Shown in pieces: positions 43,359 to 50,960 of a DNA stretch of 64,000 bases (position 1 is its first letter; each line of letters begins with the position of its first letter). The DNA is from Nostoc sp. TH1S01 (GTDB lineage: Bacteria > Cyanobacteriota > Cyanobacteriia > Cyanobacteriales > Nostocaceae): positions 124,001-188,000 of the forward strand of contig JAGKSW010000018.1 in NCBI GenBank assembly GCA_018993265.1. The letters run 5' to 3'. Under the pieces are notes generated by a model. The model was given only the letters and a program-made list of their open reading frames with translations, ran no database searches and was not told where the DNA came from. The translations under genes and the position numbers were made by a program.

Positions 43359-44509
43359 CTACGTAGCTGCACCGGCATCGCTAAATAAGTCATCTTCAAC
43401 CCTCCCAGTGGTGTAAAAATGACTGGTGTGAGGTTTTGATTAATGTGCATTTGAATTTCGGAAGATGGCAAAGCTTTTAGGCCTTCCATTAAATATTTCA
43501 CATTAAAAGCAATTTCGATATCTTCGCCAGAGATTTCCGCAGGTATGGACTCTCGACCGCTGCCCATTTCTTGCGCTTCACAAGATAATGTTAATTCTTG
43601 GGCAGCATGATCAATGGTGAGTTTAACTATATTATTCTTTTGATCTGCTAGTACAGCAATTCTTTCTAAAGTACTTAAAAATTGTTTGCGGTCAACTGTA
43701 ACTTGTCGCTCAAATTGGCGGGGAATGAGTTGGCGATATGCGGGATATTGCCCTTCTAAAGTGCGGCTAGTTAAGCGTTGATTTTGCCACTCAAAGACAA
43801 CTTGACCTTGATCTAAATATAAAGCGATCGCATCCTCAGCCGCAGCATTATGCGCCAACATTCTCTCTAGTTCTCGTAAGGCTTTACTGGGTACTGTCAC
43901 TTCTAATTGACCACCACCAGCCAAAGGACTCTCGTTTGTGGTTTCTACAACAGCTAGGCGATGTCCATCAGTCGCACCAAATTCTAGAGTGTCTTGTTTC
44001 ACACTCAAATGTACACCTGTGAGAACTTGCTTGGTTTCATCAGCACTAGTAGCAAATAACGAACCCCGTAGTCCTTCAATTAAGGCGGCGGCTGTTAAAT
44101 TAATTGGTTCTGCATCTTCAATTATCGGGAGTTCGGGAAAATCTTCCGCACTCATGGCGCGTAATTGATAATAGCCGCTTTTGGGTGTGAGGGTGACAAT
44201 TAAACCTTCACCAGTAGATGCTTCTGGGGCTTCATCATCTAAGGTGATTTCCCCTTCTGGTAGACGCGAGGTGATATCTACCAAGAGTTTAGCAGGTAGG
44301 GCGATCGCACCTCCTTGCCAAACTTCTGCACTAAAGCTGGTACGGATACCCAAACTCAAATCAAAAGCTGTTAAACTGACTTGGTTATTTTCCGCATCCG
44401 CTTGTAAAAGTATATTCGCCAACACTGGATGATTCGGTCGTGAAGGTACAGCACGGCTAACAAGGGAAAGGTTAGTACTGAGGTCGCTTTGAGAGCAAAG
44501 TAATTTCAT
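43355..44509 (-). CDS. dnaN: DNA polymerase III beta subunit (sliding clamp)
   Basis: A 384-residue protein with the three-fold clamp organisation. Visible are '[20 protein letters not shown]' with 'LANILLQAD' at the N-terminus, 'LTGVHLSV', '[13 protein letters not shown]', '[15 protein letters not shown]' and the C-terminal '[19 protein letters not shown]'. It rings DNA and tethers polymerase. It lies downstream of dnaA on the same strand with the origin-like region between. It is convergent with bgtA, with overlapping stop codons. Confidence 0.97.
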   Translation of the reverse strand: MKLLCSQSDLSTNLSLVSRAVPSRPNHPVLANILLQADAENNQVSLTAFDLSLGIRTSFSAEVWQGGAIALPAKLLVDITSRLPEGEITLDDEAPEASTGEGLIVTLTPKSGYYQLRAMSAEDFPELPIIEDAEPINLTAAALIEGLRGSLFATSADETKQVLTGVHLSVKQDTLEFGATDGHRLAVVETTNESPLAGGGQLEVTVPSKALRELERMLAHNAAAEDAIALYLDQGQVVFEWQNQRLTSRTLEGQYPAYRQLIPRQFERQVTVDRKQFLSTLERIAVLADQKNNIVKLTIDHAAQELTLSCEAQEMGSGRESIPAEISGEDIEIAFNVKYLMEGLKALPSSEIQMHINQNLTPVIFTPLGGLKMTYLAMPVQLRS

Positions 44510-45023
44510 AGGTGAGGAACTAGAGGCTAGGAGTTAGGGGTTAGAGGCTAGGGTTAGAGGTTAAAGATTAAAGGTAGGGATGAGTATTTTTGACTTTAGT
44601 CAATATTCACATTTTCTAGCTATTCCCTCACAGGTAATAAGACCATGAAAATTTCTCTAGTACAGGTCGGCGGAAATAAATATATCATTTCAAGTTAGTA
44701 AAAAGCTTGTGATATAAGCTTTTTGACTTTTGACTTTTGACTTCCGCGTAGCGGTACTAGCCCCTAGCCTCTAGTCTCTAACCTCTTAATAAACAGTGTT
44801 AATACCTGTGGAAAACTTGTGGAAAACTTTTAGGGGTTTTCCACAAGGTAATTATACTGGATGAAGTTTTCCACAGAATTGTCGGGTTTTTTCCACAAAA
44901 AAGAATTGTTTTTCCACAGAGAGATTTAATTTTAATCGTTTTTTATACTTAACTTAATATTTTAAATTTATTCCTTAACCATTTAGATCAGTAATTAGTG
45001 TGCAGGCTGTGGAAAACTCCAGA
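44510..45023. other. dnaA-dnaN intergenic region, 514 bp
   Basis: The dnaN-proximal half holds repeat sequence: runs like 'GGCTAGGAGTTAGGGGTTAG' at 44520-44575, roughly inverted at 44751-44788, and a 'TTTTGAC' heptamer run at 44720-44742. The dnaA-proximal half holds the candidate origin, described separately. Confidence 0.7.
44807..45016. other. oriC: Candidate chromosomal replication origin (oriC)
   Basis: Seven perfect 9-mer DnaA boxes of consensus TTTTCCACA occur in 210 bp. Forward copies start at 44837, 44867, 44889 and 44910; reverse-complement copies (TGTGGAAAA) start at 44807, 44818 and 45008. Between the last two groups is an AT-rich stretch (about 44925-44995) suited to unwinding. 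Position between dnaA and dnaN is the classical bacterial arrangement. Confidence 0.88.
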
Positions 45024-46412
45024 TTAATTTCTTGATGATTTTTGAGAACGGCTGGTCATGTTAATTTGATCGCTCAGTTGACGCAGAGTGTTTCCTAAGT
45101 TGCGATCGCTTTCTTTGAGTTGAGTAATTTTCTCACAACTATACAACACCGTTGTATGATCCTTTCCTCCAAACTCCTCACCAATTCTCGGTAAACTTAA
45201 ATCTGTGTGTTGACGCATTAAATACATCCCGATTTGCCGCGCCCAGCTAATTTCTCGCCGTCGTGAGTTTCCTTTGAGGTCTTCAATTGACACATCAAAA
45301 GTAGCAGCAACAGCGTTTAAAATCGCCTCTGGAGTCGCAGCAACTTTTTCGCTTGGTGTTTCTAAAACTGGGGTAATATTTTCTACTGTCATAGGCAAAC
45401 CCCAAATCGAAATATAAGCTAAAGCCCTGATCAATGCTCCTTCCAATTCCCGAATATTCGATTTGTAGTTAGTTGCTATATACTCAATCACATCCCTAGG
45501 CAAACGGATATTTTCATACTCCGCCTTTTTTTGTAAAATCGCCATTCTCGTTTCTAAATCAGGCGGTTGAATATCCGCTATTAATCCCATCGAAAACCGC
45601 GAAGATAATCTCTCTTGCAATTGGGGAATTTGGTTAGGCGGACGGTCAGAAGCAATTACAACTTGCTTACCAGCTTCATGTAATGTATTAAAAGTATGGA
45701 AAAATTCTTCTTGGGTGTACTCTTTACCTTCAATAAACTGAATATCATCAACTAACAATACATCCGCAGCCCGATAATGTTCTCGGAAACTTTGCATACT
45801 ATCTTTGCGGATAGCGGTAATTAAGTCATTGGTAAACTGCTCTGTGGAAACGTAGAATATTTTAGAATTGGGGCAAATTTCCCAGCGATAATGCCCTATG
45901 GCTTGCATAAGGTGAGTTTTTCCTAAACCAACACCACCACATAAAAACAACGGATTAAATTCCCTACCTGGATATTCTGCAACGGCTAAGGATGCTGCGT
46001 GCGCCATCCGATTATTCGCACCCACCACAAACCGGGAAAAGACATACTTTGAATTTAATTCCGCATTAGTCTGAGTTTTTTGCGTTAAGCTTTCAGACAC
46101 GAAACTAGAATTATTCAATTCCTCCGTACTTTCTCGATTGTCTATAGGCGAAACTTCCCCACCTTGAGCGACGGTAATGTAAATTTCTACCGGATACCCC
46201 AGAATACTTTGCACGACATTTGCAATGGTATTGATGTAGTACTTTTGTAACCAATTGCGTGCAAAGGGGTTCGGCGTAATAATCACTAAACAATTATTCT
46301 CTAACCGCTCTGCATTAGCAGTTTTAATCCAAGTTTCAAAGGTTGGACGGGATAATTCTAGCTGTAATCGCTCTAGCACCTGAGACCACAGATTGTCAAG
46401 AGAAATTTCCAT
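45024..46412 (-). CDS. dnaA: Chromosomal replication initiator DnaA
   Basis: A 462-residue initiator. Domain I is at the N-terminus ('[20 protein letters not shown]'), with a short variable domain II. The AAA+ domain carries Walker A '[17 protein letters not shown]', Walker B '[14 protein letters not shown]' and sensor/arginine-finger segments ('[17 protein letters not shown]'). Domain IV has the DnaA signature '[20 protein letters not shown]' that reads the boxes. I choose ATG 46412, which stands 6 nt after AGGTGA; the in-frame GTG 46415 is too close. It binds the box cluster immediately downstream of its own stop codon. Confidence 0.97.
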   Translation of the reverse strand: MEISLDNLWSQVLERLQLELSRPTFETWIKTANAERLENNCLVIITPNPFARNWLQKYYINTIANVVQSILGYPVEIYITVAQGGEVSPIDNRESTEELNNSSFVSESLTQKTQTNAELNSKYVFSRFVVGANNRMAHAASLAVAEYPGREFNPLFLCGGVGLGKTHLMQAIGHYRWEICPNSKIFYVSTEQFTNDLITAIRKDSMQSFREHYRAADVLLVDDIQFIEGKEYTQEEFFHTFNTLHEAGKQVVIASDRPPNQIPQLQERLSSRFSMGLIADIQPPDLETRMAILQKKAEYENIRLPRDVIEYIATNYKSNIRELEGALIRALAYISIWGLPMTVENITPVLETPSEKVAATPEAILNAVAATFDVSIEDLKGNSRRREISWARQIGMYLMRQHTDLSLPRIGEEFGGKDHTTVLYSCEKITQLKESDRNLGNTLRQLSDQINMTSRSQKSSRN

Positions 46413-46579
46413 CACATATCACCTTTGCTGCTAATCGCCAAAATAGAAGATATGAGCAAGCACCAATTTAGCATTCAGATACTCTAGACCTAAGCTAAAC
46501 TTTGAGTTCTAATCATTTTGGGACTACCCAGTAGGCAATATCCTACCACCCACTGACCAAGACGGAGAAGCAAAGACAC

Positions 46580-47821
46580 ATGAAGACAACAGTGCATAAT
46601 AATATTGATAGCTGGGATTGGCTGTGCAGTAAGACATTTAACAATGTGAAGTTAATGCTGCTCAGTGGAGTAGCAGTGGTGTCCTTGGGGGGCTGTAGTC
46701 TGCTACCAAGCAAAACCTTTGAAAATGCGACCAATCAACCTTCAACTAGCGCAACTAAAACATCCGATTCCGAATCTGCGATCGCACTTTCACCCCTTTC
46801 ATCTGGTGATCCCAACTTTGTTGTAGGCGTGGTGAAAAATGTTGGCGGTGCAGTTGTGCGAATTGATTCCGCCAGAACAATTACATCTAGCGTTCCAGAC
46901 GAATTTAACGATCCCTTTTTTCGGAGGTATTTTCGAGATGTCCAACCTAGACAAAGAGTTGAGCGGGGTAGTGGTTCAGGATTTATCATGAGTTCCTCTG
47001 GGCAAATTTTGACCAATTCGCATGTAGTTGATGGTGCTGATAAAGTAACAGTTACTCTCAAAGATGGCAGAAATTTTGACGGTCAAGTTTTGGGAGAAGA
47101 CCCTGTTACCGACGTAGCTGTCATTAAAATAAATGCTAATAACTTGCCAACTGTACCGTTAGGCAATTCGGAAGTTTTACAACCAGGGGAGGCGGTAATT
47201 GCCATTGGCAATCCTTTAGGTTTAAACAATACTGTGACATCAGGGATTATTAGTGCTACAGGTCGATCTAGTAGTGATATTGGTGCTAGTGACAAGCGTG
47301 TTGACTATCTGCAAACAGACGCAGCGATTAATCCGGGGAATTCTGGCGGCCCATTGCTAAATGCACGCGGTGAAGTAATTGGGATGAACACAGCAATTTT
47401 GCGTGGCGCTCAAGGTTTGGGATTTGCCATTCCTATCAACACAGTGCAAAGAATTGCCCAAGAATTAATTTCTAAAGGCCGCGTTGATCATCCTTATTTG
47501 GGTGTGCAGATGGTGACGCTTACACCAGAAATTAAAGAAAGGATAAACAATAGATTTGGCGATCGCATTAATCTGACGACAGATAAAGGTGTGTTGTTAG
47601 TGCGTATTGTGCCTCGCTCTCCTGCTGCTGCTGCGGGACTGCGAGCAGGAGATGTAATTCAACAAATCAGTAACCAGCCTGTTACTAAGGTGGAAGAAGT
47701 GCAAAGACTTCTGGAAAATAGCCAAATCGGTAATCCTTTACCTGTACAAGTAGAGCGTAACGGACAAATTACGCAAGTCACCGTTCGTCCTGCACCTCTA
47801 CCTGTGCAACGGGAAAACTAA
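46580..47821 (+). CDS. HtrA/Deg-type serine protease, predicted lipoprotein
   Basis: A 413-residue S1C protease with one PDZ domain. The catalytic triad is H148 ('LTNSHVVDGA'), D178 ('DPVTDVAVIKI') and S255 ('NPGNSGGPLL'). The PDZ domain covers about 300-405 ('LLVRIVPRSPAAAAGLRAGD'). The N-terminus has a hydrophobic segment ending 'SLGGC' at C39, consistent with lipid modification, so it may be membrane-tethered in the periplasm. Family relatives in cyanobacteria are HhoA, HhoB and HtrA; I cannot say which. It is divergent from dnaA across a 167-bp gap. Confidence 0.92.
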   Translation: MKTTVHNNIDSWDWLCSKTFNNVKLMLLSGVAVVSLGGCSLLPSKTFENATNQPSTSATKTSDSESAIALSPLSSGDPNFVVGVVKNVGGAVVRIDSARTITSSVPDEFNDPFFRRYFRDVQPRQRVERGSGSGFIMSSSGQILTNSHVVDGADKVTVTLKDGRNFDGQVLGEDPVTDVAVIKINANNLPTVPLGNSEVLQPGEAVIAIGNPLGLNNTVTSGIISATGRSSSDIGASDKRVDYLQTDAAINPGNSGGPLLNARGEVIGMNTAILRGAQGLGFAIPINTVQRIAQELISKGRVDHPYLGVQMVTLTPEIKERINNRFGDRINLTTDKGVLLVRIVPRSPAAAAGLRAGDVIQQISNQPVTKVEEVQRLLENSQIGNPLPVQVERNGQITQVTVRPAPLPVQREN

Positions 47822-47824
47822 TTG

Positions 47825-47865
47825 AAGTGTGAAGTATGAAGTATGAAGTATGAAGTATGAAGTTT
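47825..47865 (+). repeat. Heptamer tandem repeat (STRR)
   Basis: 'GAAGTAT' repeats about five times directly after the protease stop. Similar heptamer runs occur at 4307-4335 (GAAGTAT), 39414-39440 (GAAGTATGAAGTCT), 39483-39502 (GACAAAT), 54870-54900 (TTTTAGA) and 57713-57737 (TGACTAA). Confidence 0.8.
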
Positions 47866-48021
47866 ATAGGACTCATATTTGATTTATGAAAAAAATCAGT
47901 ACACCCATGTCAGGCTTCTTTCCTACTCCCTACTCCCCATTCCCTACTCCCTGCCTATCGCGCTTGCGCTGCGCTTGGCGCACCACACAACTAGATTCAG
48001 AAATCAAATCGGATTCCTATA
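47866..48021. repeat. Dispersed repeat family D, longer copy
   Basis: The left end 'ATAGGACTCATATTTGATTT' and right end 'AAATCAAATCGGATTCCTAT' are imperfect inverted repeats. The interior has 'CCCTACTCCC' runs and a 'CGCGCTTGCGCTGCGCTTGG' palindromic patch. It is related to 36187-36299. Confidence 0.7.
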
Positions 48022-48169
48022 TGACTTAATACTTTAGGTTAAAAAACTTAAATTTTACTTATTAGTAAATCTTATGTTTGCAAAAATTGACAAGGGTGCA
48101 TTGTCAATTTTTATTTAATTAGCCACTCTTTTGATTAATTATCTACTAGTTCCAAGTGGAGTATTTGAT

Positions 48170-48721
48170 ATGGCTGAATTATTACCAATTGTGCAGTTAG
48201 GCGACCCAGTGATTCGGCAAAAAGCTTCTTGGGTTGATAATATTCATGATGAGAAAATTCAACAATTAATTGATAATTTAATTGCCACAGTTTCTCAGGC
48301 TAATGGTGTAGGAATTGCTGCACCACAAGTTGCAGAACAAAAGCGTTTATTTATTGTCGCCTCTCGTCCAAATCTTAGATATCCCAATGCGCCGACAATG
48401 GAACCCACTGCCATGATCAACCCTAAGATAGTGTCACATTCAACGGAAATTGTTAAAGGTTGGGAAGGTTGTTTATGTATCCCTGGTATTAGAGGATTAG
48501 TACCGAGATATCAAGTTATAGAAGTTGAATATTATGACCGCTACGGACAATTACAAAAGCAAGAATTAACTGACTTTGTAGCACGAGTTTTTCAGCATGA
48601 GTACGATCATCTTGATGGGATTGTATTTATAGATCGCGTTGAAAGTACTCACGATATCATCACTGAGCAAGAATATCAAAAACAAATAGTTAACATTACT
48701 TCATCTAAAAATAAATCTTGA
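48170..48721 (+). CDS. def: Peptide deformylase
   Basis: A 183-residue metalloenzyme that removes the N-formyl group from new proteins. All three motifs are present: 'GVGIAAPQV' (46-54), 'EGCLCIPG' with metal ligand C101, and 'QHEYDHLDG' with H143, E144 and H147. The usual 'EGCLS' is 'EGCLC' here. The frame is open upstream from TTG 48131, but ATG 48170 gives the family's normal N-terminus. The next gene begins 79 bp later. Confidence 0.94.
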   Translation: MAELLPIVQLGDPVIRQKASWVDNIHDEKIQQLIDNLIATVSQANGVGIAAPQVAEQKRLFIVASRPNLRYPNAPTMEPTAMINPKIVSHSTEIVKGWEGCLCIPGIRGLVPRYQVIEVEYYDRYGQLQKQELTDFVARVFQHEYDHLDGIVFIDRVESTHDIITEQEYQKQIVNITSSKNKS

Positions 48722-48800
48722 GGATGATTTCAAATACGGAATTTTTAGGTTATATTTAACCTATTGTTAACCTTCAAGCCTTGGTGCAACTATCGAGTAA

Positions 48801-49940
48801 ATGACAAAAACTCTCAGTAGTCGCGGATTAAGTTCGACAGAGGCTTTGTCTCCTGACTTAATCTCTACTCAGCGTCACAGTGATCAAGTAAAAGTGAATA
48901 AACATACCAGTTTGGCAACTGCAAAGTTAGAGACGCATTTACCAACTGGTGGGTTAGAAATTGTCCATGCAACCCACGGTCGCATTCGTATCCGCGCTAC
49001 TGACGGCAGTTTAAACGCAAACTTAGAATTAGTATCCCAACATTTAGAACAGTTTAAAGGAGTCACTGAAGTTACGACCAACGAGCAATTGGGCAGTTTG
49101 GTCGTTAATTTTGACGAAAATTATTTGACATTACCTCAGATGTTGGGAATACTAGAAAAACTGAATATTAACCCTTCTCCAACTTCGCCTCAATCAATGA
49201 GCAGCAAAGATCCCTTTGCAGTGTGGAAATCTCCAGATTTTTGGATGGAGCAAACCATCTCCTTTATTCCTCTGATGACTGGTTTAGCAGTCACAGGAGG
49301 TCTAGGAATTAGTGGATTTGCATCGATCCCAGTCTATATGATTACCGCAGATGCCACACGTCGGGTAATTGACTATCTAGAACCGCAAATTGCTAAGTCA
49401 GACAGCAATAGCCAATCTGCAAAACCAAATAACACAAGCAAACAACCGAAATTGACACAAGCAGTCACTAAAGCTGTTGTTGAACAAGTTAGGCAAGACG
49501 TAAAATCGTCAGCAAATATTGCCTATACTGTAGTTCATAATATTCCTGGCAGGATTAGGTTTCATGTACCACGCATTGCTCAGGATCAAGCCTATGCCAG
49601 AAGACTGGAAAGGTTATTAAAAACAGACACTCATGTAACTAACGTGCGGATGAATTGTGATGCAGCATCAATTGCGATCGCATATCATCCTGGTCAAGTT
49701 GCAGTTAACCATTGGGTCAAACTGATGGAATTGGCGGTGCAAACAAATCCACATACACCTAGCGTCCAAATTGCAGAGCCACAACAGCCTGTAGAACAAA
49801 TTACTCAGCCTGTTGTAGCGGCTGATACAACAAAAACATCAGCAGAAAGTAACAATCTAAACATATCTAGTATATGGGCTGACATGAAGCCCGCAGCTAT
49901 GTCTTTTTCTTTAGCCTATATGGCGAACTTTCCGTTGTAG
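48801..49940 (+). CDS. Tandem HMA_2-type domain membrane protein (cluster gene 1)
   Basis: A 379-residue protein. Two ferredoxin-like HMA_2 modules are visible. Residues ~52-125 start 'LEIVHATHGRIRIRATDG'; residues ~240-315 start 'YTVVHNIPGRIRFHVPRI'. Between them lie one or two membrane segments (~150-180, 'FIPLMTGLAVTGGLGISGFA') and a polar linker. The metal-binding CxxC of copper-type HMA domains is replaced by Gly-Arg-Ile-Arg. The C-terminus is Gln/Pro/Thr-rich. Gene 2 follows after 26 bp with a strong ribosome site, so they form an operon. Function unknown; the context implies service to the P-type ATPase encoded downstream. Confidence 0.75.
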   Translation: MTKTLSSRGLSSTEALSPDLISTQRHSDQVKVNKHTSLATAKLETHLPTGGLEIVHATHGRIRIRATDGSLNANLELVSQHLEQFKGVTEVTTNEQLGSLVVNFDENYLTLPQMLGILEKLNINPSPTSPQSMSSKDPFAVWKSPDFWMEQTISFIPLMTGLAVTGGLGISGFASIPVYMITADATRRVIDYLEPQIAKSDSNSQSAKPNNTSKQPKLTQAVTKAVVEQVRQDVKSSANIAYTVVHNIPGRIRFHVPRIAQDQAYARRLERLLKTDTHVTNVRMNCDAASIAIAYHPGQVAVNHWVKLMELAVQTNPHTPSVQIAEPQQPVEQITQPVVAADTTKTSAESNNLNISSIWADMKPAAMSFSLAYMANFPL

Positions 49941-49972
49941 ATCGTTCCGTCAAGGAACACAGGAGGATGAAA

Positions 49973-50767
49973 ATGGAGGGTTCTGTATCCTCATCGGCAT
50001 CGCAGCCTCCTGGGCCTAGCCCCTGGAAAATAGCAGCCAAACCAAACCACATCGCCCACAAGCAATCTGTCACAGTAGCGTATAGTATTACTCTGGCACT
50101 TCCCGGCAAAGTCGCATTTTGTGTACCAAAAATTAATGATGATCCCCAATACTTGCAACGCCTCCAAGCGTTGATCAAAGAGCAACAATGGGTGATTAAT
50201 CAGCAAGTTAATCGAGAAGCGGGATCAGTCGTCATTACCTACAAAACCGGGATGATGTCTGACTTTGAAATGCGCTCAAATCTAGCTAGTCTATTGCAGA
50301 CTGCTGAAACAGTTCAAGTAGAGGAGCAAGGGAGCAGAGGAGCAGAGGAGCAAGGGTGCAGGGGTGCAGAGGAAGAAAAAAATACTCAGCACTCAGCACT
50401 CACAACTCAGCACTCAGCACTCACAACTCAGCACTCAGCACTCACAACTCAGCACTCAAAAGTAGCCTATAGTATCGTTCACGCCATTCCTGGACGAATT
50501 AGGTTTCATATACCGCAAATAGCTTGCGATCGTCAATATGTGCAACGCTTAGAGAACTTGCTCAAAGCAGATCCAGTAGTGACAAGTGAGCGCATCAATA
50601 AAGATGCAGCCTCAGTTGTGATCACTTATCAAACTGGAAAACTGCGAGACTCTCAAGAGCGAATACACAGCGTTGAAGAAGCAGCAAAAACATATTTAAT
50701 TTGTTTGATTCAATCTGCCAACGAAGCAACGGCAGGTATCGCCGCCAACCCAACCAGCAGAATTTAA
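49973..50767 (+). CDS. Tandem HMA_2-type domain protein (cluster gene 2)
   Basis: A 264-residue protein. Module A (~32-105) is degenerate: its signature is 'LALPGKVAFCVPKI'. Module B (~162-240) is canonical for this cluster: 'YSIVHAIPGRIRFHIPQI', 'LENLLKADPVVTSERINKD' and 'AASVVITYQTGKLRD'. The linker (~117-162) is translated tandem-repeat DNA, including three copies of TQHSALT. There is no membrane segment. Start: AGGAGG at 49961-49966 directly abuts ATG 49967 but is 6 nt from ATG 49973, so I choose 49973. Module B closely resembles the ATPase N-terminal module, which suggests recent duplication inside the locus. Confidence 0.72.
   Translation: MEGSVSSSASQPPGPSPWKIAAKPNHIAHKQSVTVAYSITLALPGKVAFCVPKINDDPQYLQRLQALIKEQQWVINQQVNREAGSVVITYKTGMMSDFEMRSNLASLLQTAETVQVEEQGSRGAEEQGCRGAEEEKNTQHSALTTQHSALTTQHSALTTQHSKVAYSIVHAIPGRIRFHIPQIACDRQYVQRLENLLKADPVVTSERINKDAASVVITYQTGKLRDSQERIHSVEEAAKTYLICLIQSANEATAGIAANPTSRI
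50321..50458 (+). repeat. Coding tandem repeat, purine-rich then 21-bp units
   Basis: 50321-50380 is a run of GGAGCAGA/GGGGTGCA-like units. From 50384, the 21-bp unit ACTCAGCACTCAGCACTCACA repeats three times, plus 12 bases of a fourth. All lengths keep the frame, adding the TQHSALT linker to gene 2. Confidence 0.92.
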
Positions 50768-50960
50768 CAATATATCAGCAAATTTTTATTGCAGTAGCTC
50801 ACCAGTCTTCAGTGATTGGAGAGAAAAATTCACTCTCAAACATAAATACCAACTTGGTTGGAGTGGTCGATTAATTTAGACTTCAATCTAAAATCCAAAA
50901 TTGGTATGAGAGCCTACTGCGTTATGAGTCAAATTTTTCATCACTTTAGCGAGATCAGGA

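Larger units (their letters stand above)
47822..48169. other. Intergenic region, 348 bp
   Basis: Besides the two repeats above, it holds a short AT-rich stretch (48022-48169) upstream of def with the likely promoter. No gene was found. Confidence 0.5.

Noticed and set aside
50384-50458. Regular short repeats resembling a CRISPR array
   Set aside because: The 21-bp units are directly joined with no unique spacers, and they are in frame inside a protein gene.
48801-50767. Genes 1 and 2 of the HMA_2 cluster as ordinary copper chaperones
   Set aside because: No module has the GMxCxxC metal site, so Atx1-type copper binding is not supported.
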